From: Acidobacteriota bacterium
GTDB taxonomy: Bacteria > Acidobacteriota > Aminicenantia > Aminicenantales > Saccharicenantaceae
DNA length: 64,000 nt
Assembly: GCA_033549365.1 (NCBI GenBank)
Contig: JAWSUF010000001.1
Location: 62,001-126,000 of the forward strand
Direction of reading: 5' to 3'
A program made the position numbers and the translations under genes. Below are positions 24,023-31,443 of this stretch, piece after piece. The notes under the pieces were generated by a model, which saw nothing but the letters and a program-made list of their open reading frames with translations, ran no database searches and had not been told where the DNA came from. Every line of letters begins with the position of its first letter. Position 1 is the stretch's first letter.

Positions 24023-24979
24023 GTGCCCATCCGCGTCATCATCGCCCGTGACTACGACCAGGCGAGTGAAATCGCCGCAATACACGCCGCCGAAGAGATT
24101 CGGAACATTTTGGCCGGCCATTGGACCTGCCTTCTTGGTTTGGCGACGGGGAAATCTCCTATGGGTTTCTATCAGCATCTGGCCCGGGCCGCCCGGGAAG
24201 GCCGGATCGACAGTTCCCGTCTCTCCAGTTACAACCTGGATGAATATATCGGCCTGCCGGGCCGAACCGCAAAAGAACGGAGTCGCCATCCCCAAAGCTA
24301 TGAATCCTTCATGTTTCGGGAACTCTTCGAACTTTTGGACAAAAAATTCCGCGAGGTTCATTTTCCGGGCGCCCACCTCATCGAAAAAGAAAAGATGGAG
24401 GAAGAACTCCGCGCTCATCCCCAAGACTGGACCGAATCGGGAAAACGCTGCGGGCGGGCCGTTCTCATCCGTCCGGACGCGACATCCTCGTATTTGCGCT
24501 GGATTCGCGAAGCCGTGCTGGAGGCCTATGCAAAGAAAATCGAACGGGCGGGCGGCATCGATCTCCAAGTCGTTGGTGTCGGAGGCCGCGGCCATGTGGG
24601 CTTTCACGAATCGGGAATCCCCTTCGAAAACAGCCGTGTCCTTCTGGTCAGGCTTGACGATAATACCGTTGGAAACGCCGTCGCCGACGGCCATTTCTCA
24701 CGCCGCGAAGAGGTGCCGCGCTTTGCCGTCACCATGGGCGCCGAGCTGATCTACAGGGCGCGCCGGGTCCTGCTTTTAGCCATGGGTTCGCGGAAGGCAA
24801 AACCCGTCGCCCTCTCCCTGGCCGAACATCCAACCGACGACGTCCCCATTTCCTATGGACAGATCTATTCCGACCGCGGCGGCGATCTTCTCTATGTGAT
24901 CGACCGGGAGGCCGCGGCGGACGTCCTTCAGCGTCTGGACGAAATCCGCTCCCGCGGCGTCATCGTCGAAGCTCAATAA
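24023..24979 (+). CDS. NagB/glucosamine-6-phosphate deaminase-like isomerase
   Basis: A 318-residue protein of the NagB/6-phosphogluconolactonase fold. LGLATGKSPMGFYQHLARAA (about 37-56) is the phosphate-binding loop, YNLDEYIGL holds the Asp-Glu pair, and GGRGHVGFHESGIPF (about 190-204) corresponds to GxxGHIxFNEP of glucosamine-6-phosphate deaminase. It is longer than typical NagB (about 260), with an insertion around 80-140. It may be a divergent deaminase turning glucosamine-6-P into fructose-6-P plus ammonia. The start is GTG with AGGAGG 7 nt upstream. The 3' end overlaps the convergent gene by 7 nt. Confidence 0.85.
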   Translation: MPIRVIIARDYDQASEIAAIHAAEEIRNILAGHWTCLLGLATGKSPMGFYQHLARAAREGRIDSSRLSSYNLDEYIGLPGRTAKERSRHPQSYESFMFRELFELLDKKFREVHFPGAHLIEKEKMEEELRAHPQDWTESGKRCGRAVLIRPDATSSYLRWIREAVLEAYAKKIERAGGIDLQVVGVGGRGHVGFHESGIPFENSRVLLVRLDDNTVGNAVADGHFSRREEVPRFAVTMGAELIYRARRVLLLAMGSRKAKPVALSLAEHPTDDVPISYGQIYSDRGGDLLYVIDREAAADVLQRLDEIRSRGVIVEAQ

Positions 24980-25881
24980 ATTTCCTCTCCCTCTTCCCGG
25001 GTAAAGAACAGATGTTGATAGGCCTCATCGGTGTCGGAGTCCGTCATCTTCAGGAGTCCGTTTTCCGCCTCGTGTCGGCTTGCGACGGCCCGGGTTTCCA
25101 GCCGCGCCAGAAGGTCGGGGATGCCGCGATCCTGAAGAATCGACTTGATTTTTTCGAAAAGAGAAAGCCGGCCGTGAAGAAACCGTCCTTCGACCATGAT
25201 TTTGCAGGCCACCTGGGACTCGAAGACATCGAAGGCCGCCTGGATACGAACCCTGTCCAGAGTCTTGATCAGATAGTCGATCTCTTCGCGATAATCGGGG
25301 TGGACGAGAAGGTAGTGTTTTTTATGATAAATCGCCTTGTCGAGCGCCGCAACGACCGAGGAGGGAAGATCGCTCTCGACGACGGCCACCATGTCGAGAT
25401 CCGATCCCCGCACCATTCCGCCCGTACTTCTTTCCGGCCGTTTGACGCGATGTCCCATGTCGTAGACGACGTCGCCCGCAATGAAAAAACACGCCCGATC
25501 GGTCAGAAGATCCGCCGCCCCGGATTCGATGAAAACCTCGGCGGCGACCCGGCGGGCCAGGGCGATTTTTTCCCGGCTGACGGTTGCGGTCTCGCGCCGG
25601 AGTTCCGCGGCGGCTTCGGCCGGGCGGGAGCCGTGTTCCTCCAGGCCCAGGATCGTGTAGGTCAGAAATTCCCGCCGGATCGACGGTGAGAGGCGGGCAA
25701 AGCCCTCGACCGCCCGGTCAAGACGGAGAAACCGCCGGGCGACGCTCATCATGCGGATCCGATCCGACCGCCGGCAGATGCGCCAGAGCGGAAGGGGCGC
25801 GCAGCGGAGGCTTTCGATCAAACGCGCCCCCGTGGCCGGACCGTTCTCCCGAAGCCAGTCGACAACGGTGTGTTCCGTCAT
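24973..25881 (-). CDS. Winged-helix / nucleotidyltransferase-like protein of unknown function
   Basis: A 302-residue cytoplasmic protein. Residues about 4-55 look like a winged helix-turn-helix (VVDWLRENGPATGARLIESL...). Residues about 130-170 hold FFIAGDVVYDMGHRVKRPER and then GGMVRGSDLDMVAVVE. The GS (159-160) followed by DLD (161-163) recalls the GS...DxD core of the polymerase-beta-type nucleotidyltransferases. The gap between GS and DxD is shorter than the usual pattern, so catalysis is uncertain. I selected the ATG at 25881 because the longer frame is low-complexity Arg-rich antisense of the neighbouring gene. It is 29 nt downstream of the Tat-exported amidohydrolase gene. I recognise no named family. 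Confidence 0.75.
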   Translation of the reverse strand: MTEHTVVDWLRENGPATGARLIESLRCAPLPLWRICRRSDRIRMMSVARRFLRLDRAVEGFARLSPSIRREFLTYTILGLEEHGSRPAEAAAELRRETATVSREKIALARRVAAEVFIESGAADLLTDRACFFIAGDVVYDMGHRVKRPERSTGGMVRGSDLDMVAVVESDLPSSVVAALDKAIYHKKHYLLVHPDYREEIDYLIKTLDRVRIQAAFDVFESQVACKIMVEGRFLHGRLSLFEKIKSILQDRGIPDLLARLETRAVASRHEAENGLLKMTDSDTDEAYQHLFFTREEGEEIY

Positions 25882-25910
25882 GCCCCGCTCCGGACTATCG
25901 AGACAACCGA

Positions 25911-27614
25911 TCAGCCGTCCGTGTGTTTCCTCAGGACGGACCCCGGAAGACGTCCGGTGTGTTCTCCGCCCGCGATGACCGCTTCCCCGCCGACGATGAC
26001 GTCGGCGATCCCTTCCGGATAAACGTGGGGATCGGTCCAGGTCGCCCTGTCGGACACGCGGTCGGGATCGAACACGACGATATCGGCGACGGATCCGGTT
26101 TCGAGAACGCCGCGCCGTCCCAGTCCGAATTTCCGGGCCGGGATCGAGGTCATTTTCATGATCATTTCCTCCAGCGGAACAATCTTTTTTTCGCGGACAT
26201 AGTGTCCCAGCACTCTCGGAAATGTCCCGTAATTCCGGGGATGGGGTTTGCCCTGGGCCAGCAGGCCGTAAGGTGCGCGAACGGAGGCGTCGCAGCCGAC
26301 TCCGACAAGCGGGTGAGCCAGGATGCGGGCCAGGTTTTCTTCCGTCATCATGAACAGGATCATGCCCACGCGGTTGCGTTCCTCGATGATGAGATCTCTC
26401 ATCAAAGCGTATGGCGAGCGTTCGGATTTTTTGGCGGCCTCGAGGACGCTCAACCCTTCGACCCATTTGTTCTTTTGCGAAACGACCGAAGAAATCAGGA
26501 CTTGATCCCAGGACCCCAGATTTTTTTCTCGTTCGGCAAGGTGGTCGGTTATCGAGGCTTCGAGGGAAGGATCGCGGAGCCGGGTCAGGAACTCATCCGT
26601 CGTTCCCTCTCTGGCCCAGAGAGGGAAATTGAAGCTCAGACCCGTGGCTCCCGCCGTATAAGGATACCTGTCGCAATACAGGGCAAGTCCCTCTTTTTCC
26701 GCAGCCTCGATCGCGGCCAGCGCGTCATCGATTTTGTTCCAATTGGCCGGGTAGGCCACCTTGAAGTGAGAGATCTGCAGGCTGACTCCGGATCTGCGGG
26801 AAACCTCGATCACCTCCTCCAGGGACTCGATAAGACGGTCACCCTCGTCTCTTATGTGCGTGGCATGGACGCCGCCGAAAGCGGCCGCGACACGGCAGAG
26901 CTCGGTCAACTCCTCGATGCGGGCGAAGCTTCCCGGTGTATACTCCAGACCGGTGGAAATCCCGAACGCCCCCCGGCGCATGTGATCCTCGGCCATGCGC
27001 TTCATGGCCGATATTTCTTCCGGTGAGGGATCGCGGTCGTTGAACCCCATGGCCGCACCTCGAATCGTTCCATGTCCGACCAGGGTGGCATAATTGACGG
27101 CCAGGCCTGATGTTTCGAGTCGGGCGAGAAAACCCCGGATATCCATCCAGTCGAGTTCAAGTCCGAACTCTTCCATAAGGCCGGCCTGCATTTCATCCCG
27201 GATCGCCTCGGCCACGGGGAACGGCGAAGACCCGCAGTTGCCGCTGATCAGCGTCGTGATCCCCTGGCGCACGTGGCTCTCAGCCCGGGGATTGACCAGA
27301 AGACCTGTGTCGGAGTGGTCGTGAAGATCAATAAAACCCGGAGCGACGACCCGTCCGGAGGCCTCGATCACGGAACGGCCCCTCTTTGCCTCGATCTTGC
27401 CGATGGATCGGATCGTTCGGCCGACGATTCCGAGGTCGGCCGGATAGGCCGGCCCCCCTCGGCCGTCCACGAGAAGTCCGCCGGTGACAACCAGATCGTA
27501 ATCTTTTTTCGAGTCGCAACCTTGAAGAAGAACACCGCAGCTCCCGGCCGCGGCCAGAGCCCCGCCTTTCAGAGCTTTCCCAAGAAAGTTCCGCCGACTG
27601 ATGGCCTTGTTCAT
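25911..27614 (-). CDS. Tat-exported D-aminoacylase-family amidohydrolase
   Basis: A 567-residue protein with a twin-arginine signal (SRRNFLGKALKGG; Arg7-Arg8) ending in a lipobox-like LLQGC (Cys33). It is therefore probably folded in the cytoplasm and exported as a lipoprotein. The catalytic domain matches N-acyl-D-amino-acid deacylase/dihydroorotase-like enzymes: VVAPGFIDLHDHSDTGLL (metal motif, about 98-115, with HDH rather than HTH), SGNCGSSPFP, GHGTIRG, STGLEYTPGSF, HATHIRDEGD, ISHFKVA and VGCDASVRAPYG (the catalytic Asp). The start is set by AAGGAGG 7 nt upstream. Its paralogue at 9705-11390 uses a Sec signal. Confidence 0.88.
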   Translation of the reverse strand: MNKAISRRNFLGKALKGGALAAAGSCGVLLQGCDSKKDYDLVVTGGLLVDGRGGPAYPADLGIVGRTIRSIGKIEAKRGRSVIEASGRVVAPGFIDLHDHSDTGLLVNPRAESHVRQGITTLISGNCGSSPFPVAEAIRDEMQAGLMEEFGLELDWMDIRGFLARLETSGLAVNYATLVGHGTIRGAAMGFNDRDPSPEEISAMKRMAEDHMRRGAFGISTGLEYTPGSFARIEELTELCRVAAAFGGVHATHIRDEGDRLIESLEEVIEVSRRSGVSLQISHFKVAYPANWNKIDDALAAIEAAEKEGLALYCDRYPYTAGATGLSFNFPLWAREGTTDEFLTRLRDPSLEASITDHLAEREKNLGSWDQVLISSVVSQKNKWVEGLSVLEAAKKSERSPYALMRDLIIEERNRVGMILFMMTEENLARILAHPLVGVGCDASVRAPYGLLAQGKPHPRNYGTFPRVLGHYVREKKIVPLEEMIMKMTSIPARKFGLGRRGVLETGSVADIVVFDPDRVSDRATWTDPHVYPEGIADVIVGGEAVIAGGEHTGRLPGSVLRKHTDG

Positions 27615-27648
27615 CCCGATATCCTCCTTGCCTTTCTTCGTCCGTCTC

Positions 27649-27678
27649 ACTATACAGGAAAAACCTCCCGGGGAACAA
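27649..27678 (-). promoter_or_regulatory. Promoter of the Tat amidohydrolase gene
   Basis: Minus-strand TTGTTC (27673-27678), 18 bp, TATAGT (27649-27654). Confidence 0.5.
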
Positions 27679-27689
27679 ACCGACCGGCC

Positions 27690-27718
27690 TTGACACGACC
27701 CGGAATAATCCATAGCAT
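27690..27718 (+). promoter_or_regulatory. Promoter of the small membrane protein gene
   Basis: TTGACA (27690-27695), 17 bp, TAGCAT (27713-27718). TATACT follows at 27722 as a less well spaced alternative. Confidence 0.5.
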
Positions 27719-27748
27719 GGATATACTATCCCGCATAAGGAGGGCGTC

Positions 27749-28012
27749 ATGGAATACGCGCAACCCCAAACCGTATCCGGAAATTCGGGTATCGTCGGCG
27801 TCGGAGAATGGCTGATCACCTTGATTTTGACGGCCATTCCCATCGTCGGGATCATCATGCTGTTCGTCTGGGCTTTCGGTTCGAACGCCAAGCCGTCCAA
27901 GGCCAATTGGGCCAAGGCCACCCTGGTGTTCGTGGCCATCGCCGTCGTGTTTTACATCCTCGTGATCGTCGTCATCATCGGAGGCATGAGCGCCCTGTCG
28001 ACGCAATTCTGA
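27749..28012 (+). CDS. Small two-helix membrane protein
   Basis: 87 residues with two predicted membrane helices: about 19-43 (GEWLITLILTAIPIVGIIML...) and about 56-79 (ATLVFVAIAVVFYILVIVVI). They are joined by a polar loop, FGSNAKPSKANWAK, that recurs in small uncharacterised bacterial membrane proteins. AAGGAGG precedes the ATG. It stands alone, with its own promoter and a convergent neighbour. No function can be assigned. Confidence 0.8.
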   Translation: MEYAQPQTVSGNSGIVGVGEWLITLILTAIPIVGIIMLFVWAFGSNAKPSKANWAKATLVFVAIAVVFYILVIVVIIGGMSALSTQF

Positions 28013-28037
28013 CGAGCCCGTCCATACAGGATTTTTT

Positions 28038-30572
28038 CTACCGGTTCTTAAAATGAAAAATTGAGGATGGGCCGCGTCGTCCATAGACCCGGATATCCCA
28101 AGTCAACCGGCTTTTAACGGGAATCGCAAGGCTCAGGGCTTTGGCATGCCCGGGCATGACCTTTGCTTCCAGGATCCCTCGTGTCCCGGCATACGAAAGA
28201 ATATCGTCCCGGGTGAGGGCAAGGCTTTGGACATCACGGATTTTTTGCTGCGACTCAAAACGGACACGAAAATGGGTGTCCGGATCTGTCGCTTCCCCTC
28301 TTCCCAGAAGGAGAACATGCCGGCCCGTTCGGGTTTCCCAAACGATAACCGCATTCTGTTCGTTCTCGATCGCTTCAAAAAAACCTTCCGGAATTTCCAT
28401 ATCATATAAAGCGGCTCGATACATGTCTTCGGCTTCCTGCTTTCGCCCATCCCTTCTGTAGGCCTCGGCTAAAAGCAGGCGGATGTCTTTTCGTTGGGGA
28501 TCGAAATGGATTGCGCTTTCCCGGAGGCGGACGGAGTGCTCAAAGTATCCATCGGCCGCCGCTTTCGAAGCGAATCCCAGGATTCTGTTGACGATCCGTT
28601 CGGTGAAGGCATCTCCCATTTGAAAACACCGCTCATAGGCTTCTAGAGCTTTTTCCATTTCGCCGGTGTCGCCGTAGTGATTTCCGAAACGGAAAATCAG
28701 GCTTTGGATATCCGCCAGAATTTCGGATTCTCCGGCCGCCCGATAATCCTTGGTTTGGAGACCGAACACGGCATCGAAAAATCTGTTGACAAGGTGACGC
28801 CGGTCGCATTCCTCCTCGTCGCTCTCGACGCGAATATCCCGGAACTTGTCAAGCTGCTGATAGGCATCTTCGGCATCATAGACACTGAGAAACGCTTTTG
28901 CGGCCAAAAGGTGATAATGCCTCTTGCGACACGGTTCGACGGGAAGATCGACAAGCCATTCGGTTAAGCGGGCCATTTTCTCCCGAACGTTCATTTCGGG
29001 CGCGTTGAGACGAAGAACGGTCCATCTTTCAAGGCGAAAGATGTCACTCCCGCCTGCCTCCTCGGCTTTCTTGAGAAGTTGATCCGGATGGACTCCCTGA
29101 ACGGGGAAAACAGCCCAAACATCCGCATGATGAACAGCAACATGATGATCGTAATCCAGCTTGAAGACGCGGTACAGAAGATACTCATGTTCGCCGTCCC
29201 CAATCCGGAAATCCGTGCGGATCGGCAGGGCCATCTCCTCCGGTCTCAAGCGCTTGTCGAGAGGATTAATGATGGATATCAGGTGCGATGCGGGAAAGAC
29301 ATCGAAATAGATCAGGGCATCGCTTTTCACATGGAGCTTCAAAAATTTTCGCATGCCTTTGTCGGGTTTAAAAACACCCAGTCTCCAATATTCGACATAA
29401 TAATCCCTGAAAAAAGATCCGATGCCGACCGCCATGACGAGAGCTCCCAGAAGGGCAAACTTTTTTCGGACGGCTAAGGAATGCGGATTGATATCCGTCC
29501 TGCTCGATTTCCGGAAAGTGAGGACGAACGCCGCAAAGCCAATGCCTTGGGCCGCAAGCAGATAAACAATCGGCAGAAGGAAAATGAGATATCGATAAGC
29601 CGAAAGGGCATAATTTTCACTCGGGCGCATCAGGATAAAAATCCCATAAGGGACAATCGCATGACACAGGAGGAGAAGCGTTCCCTGGAGGGATTTCTTC
29701 AAACCTGCAGCCGCGCCGACGGCCGCAAGAACAAGAATGACGATATAGAATATTCCGGACTGCGATCCCCAAACGAGTTGTGTTCGAAGAAGATCGTCGA
29801 TCGCTGAAAAGGTGACGGTCACATCGGGATCGCCAAGACGGGCTCTTCCAAGAATATACGACCGGAAATGAGGCACCGTCATATTCAACAAGAATGCGAC
29901 CCCGGCCGCAGAACCCGTCCAAACGAGGGCTTTTCCAAGTTTATGAGAGAGATGAAACCTGCCTTTGATCCATTCCGCCGCAAGGTAAATCATCAGGGCC
30001 GCCAAGGAAAGAAACGCTGCGGAGTGCGTGAACGTCGCCGCCGCGGCCAGAACGAAAAATGCGGCCCACGGCTTTGTCTTGCCCGAATGAAGTCCGCGAA
30101 AAAAAGAAAGGGTCATCAGAACCCAAAGCAGGAGGAAAACGGCATAGGCCCGACTGTGTTGAGAATAAAAAATGAGGAGCGGCGAAAGTGCGGTGAATCC
30201 CGCCGCGAAAAGGCCCGACTGCCTGGAGAAAAGCTCGCACCCAAGAAGATAGACTGCAACGATGGTCAGAACTCCTGCGAAAACCGAGGGGAGGCGGGAC
30301 ATGAGTTCAAGATCGCCCAGCGGAAGGAGAAAGTGATTGAGAACGGAAAACAACAAAGAGCCTGTCTGGTGATGCCATACAAAGGAAAGGGGCTGAAAAC
30401 AGATTCTGACTTGATTCAGAGGCTCATCGCCGAAAAACATGATTGTGTTGATGTGCGCCAAACGGATCGCTGCACCGACGCACAGGACAATACCAAACGG
30501 TACCATCTTCCGAAGAGAACGAGTTTGGCAAGAAGCATCCGACAACTCACCCACCGGGGACGATCTTGACAT
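28038..30572 (-). CDS. GT39/83-like membrane glycosyltransferase with C-terminal TPR region
   Basis: An 844-residue protein. The N-terminal half (about 20-400) has roughly ten membrane helices with the layout of the ArnT/PMT (GT39/83) lipid-linked sugar transferases. An acidic FFGDEPLN (about 46-53) sits in the first periplasmic loop, the place of the catalytic Asp-Glu, and ELMSRLPSVFAGVLTIV follows. The C-terminal half (about 400-844) is soluble; it holds TPR-like helices (about 590-740: EKALEAYERCFQMGD, EHSVRLRESAIHFDP, AEAYRRDGRKQEAEDMYRAAL) and a beta-rich end. It may transfer a sugar from an isoprenoid phosphate. The start has no Shine-Dalgarno, and a -10 box is 7 bp away. Its codons are visibly more AT-rich than those of its neighbours. 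Confidence 0.82.
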   Translation of the reverse strand: MSRSSPVGELSDASCQTRSLRKMVPFGIVLCVGAAIRLAHINTIMFFGDEPLNQVRICFQPLSFVWHHQTGSLLFSVLNHFLLPLGDLELMSRLPSVFAGVLTIVAVYLLGCELFSRQSGLFAAGFTALSPLLIFYSQHSRAYAVFLLLWVLMTLSFFRGLHSGKTKPWAAFFVLAAAATFTHSAAFLSLAALMIYLAAEWIKGRFHLSHKLGKALVWTGSAAGVAFLLNMTVPHFRSYILGRARLGDPDVTVTFSAIDDLLRTQLVWGSQSGIFYIVILVLAAVGAAAGLKKSLQGTLLLLCHAIVPYGIFILMRPSENYALSAYRYLIFLLPIVYLLAAQGIGFAAFVLTFRKSSRTDINPHSLAVRKKFALLGALVMAVGIGSFFRDYYVEYWRLGVFKPDKGMRKFLKLHVKSDALIYFDVFPASHLISIINPLDKRLRPEEMALPIRTDFRIGDGEHEYLLYRVFKLDYDHHVAVHHADVWAVFPVQGVHPDQLLKKAEEAGGSDIFRLERWTVLRLNAPEMNVREKMARLTEWLVDLPVEPCRKRHYHLLAAKAFLSVYDAEDAYQQLDKFRDIRVESDEEECDRRHLVNRFFDAVFGLQTKDYRAAGESEILADIQSLIFRFGNHYGDTGEMEKALEAYERCFQMGDAFTERIVNRILGFASKAAADGYFEHSVRLRESAIHFDPQRKDIRLLLAEAYRRDGRKQEAEDMYRAALYDMEIPEGFFEAIENEQNAVIVWETRTGRHVLLLGRGEATDPDTHFRVRFESQQKIRDVQSLALTRDDILSYAGTRGILEAKVMPGHAKALSLAIPVKSRLTWDIRVYGRRGPSSIFHFKNR

Positions 30573-30579
30573 GGGAATT

Positions 30580-30609
30580 ATGTTAGTGCACGCATCCGAG
30601 CGAAGTCAA
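30580..30609 (-). promoter_or_regulatory. Promoter of the glycosyltransferase gene
   Basis: Minus-strand TTGACT (30604-30609), 18 bp, TAACAT (30580-30585), then 7 bp to the ATG at 30572. The expected leader is about one nucleotide. Confidence 0.6.
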
Positions 30610-30656
30610 CACAGCTTGACAGGAATCGGCTTCCGTGTTATTTCTCTTTCCGAGTG

Positions 30657-30893
30657 ATGAGTCCCCTATCAAGAAGAAACTTCCTTTTCGGAATGGGCGG
30701 CGGCGATGCGGGGATATGGCCGCGCCCGGGATACACCCATACGGATCGAGCATGTCCAGAGAAACGCCTCGGACACGCCGGCAACCCATTATTGCTGGAA
30801 CATGTCTCCGGCCAACCGCTCAGCCGGAGAAAAAACCCGCACCCGCTTTTCCGTCGAGTTGCGGCCCCCAGCTCGGGATTAAGGAGCAACTCT
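30657..30893 (+). pseudogene. Possible remnant of a Tat-signal protein gene
   Basis: An ATG at 30657 begins MSPLSRRNFLFGMGGGDAG, a twin-arginine-like start. The frame then loses any hydrophobic core, while a neighbouring frame reads MAAPGI at the expected place, as if one base had been lost or gained. TTGACA (30616-30621), 16 bp and TTATTT lie upstream. No family is recognisable in the rest. Treat this as a weak call; the rest of 30573-30946 holds nothing else I can support. Confidence 0.3.
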
Positions 30894-30946
30894 GAAGATT
30901 TCAGACACATTGAAGACCAAGAACACGTTTGAAGGAGGAAGCCAAA

Positions 30947-31315
30947 ATGACCGAATTGCCGTCCGGACAGGCTATGTCGCCCGCCGAAGAAAAGAACTGG
31001 GCCATGTTTTGTCATCTTGCCGCCCTGAGCGGATTTCTCATTCCCCTCGGCAACATTCTCGGTCCTCTGATTGTCTGGCTCATTAAGAAAGATGCCTCTC
31101 CTCTGGTCGACGCCGAAGGAAAGAAATCCCTCAATTTCCAGATCTCGATCTTGATCTATATGGTGATTTCCGCGCTTCTGATTTTTGTCCTGATCGGAAT
31201 CCCCTTGATGATCGCCGTCGGAATCTTCGCTCTGGTGATGATCATTCTCGCCGCGATCAAGACCAGCAACGGGGAAGATTTCCGGTATCCGCTATCCATC
31301 CAGTTCCTGCGCTGA
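30947..31315 (+). CDS. DUF4870-type small membrane protein
   Basis: 122 residues. The segment EEKNWAMFCHLAALSGFLIPLGNILGPLIVWLIKKD and the following FQISILIYMVISALLIFVLIGIPL give three to four membrane helices in the DUF4870 pattern (N-terminal helix, short polar loop with lysines, two helices, then a C-terminal Ser-Ile-Gln-Phe tail). These proteins are common and functionally unassigned. AAGGAGG lies 8 nt before the ATG at 30947; an in-frame start 18 nt earlier would leave that Shine-Dalgarno inside the gene. Confidence 0.85.
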   Translation: MTELPSGQAMSPAEEKNWAMFCHLAALSGFLIPLGNILGPLIVWLIKKDASPLVDAEGKKSLNFQISILIYMVISALLIFVLIGIPLMIAVGIFALVMIILAAIKTSNGEDFRYPLSIQFLR

Positions 31316-31360
31316 GTTTGGTCTCCTTGCCGAGATCCGACGACGGCTTGGTCATATCTC

Positions 31361-31391
31361 TTGACAATGGAGATAATATTCTTTTAATAAT
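31361..31391 (+). promoter_or_regulatory. Promoter of the outer-membrane/PKD gene pair
   Basis: TTGACA (31361-31366) followed at 18-19 bp by an AT-rich TAATAAT (31385-31391). The leader of about 50 nt contains an AAGGGAGGGG that is not placed before any ATG. Confidence 0.55.
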
Positions 31392-31443
31392 AGGCATGTG
31401 AAGGGAGGGGTCCCATAGCGACATCCGGGTCCTGCCGAGCCTT

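Noticed and set aside
25882-26466. N-terminal extension of the nucleotidyltransferase-like gene
   Set aside because: It is low-complexity Arg-rich sequence antisense to the true frame of the Tat amidohydrolase; the ATG at 25881 begins the structured part.
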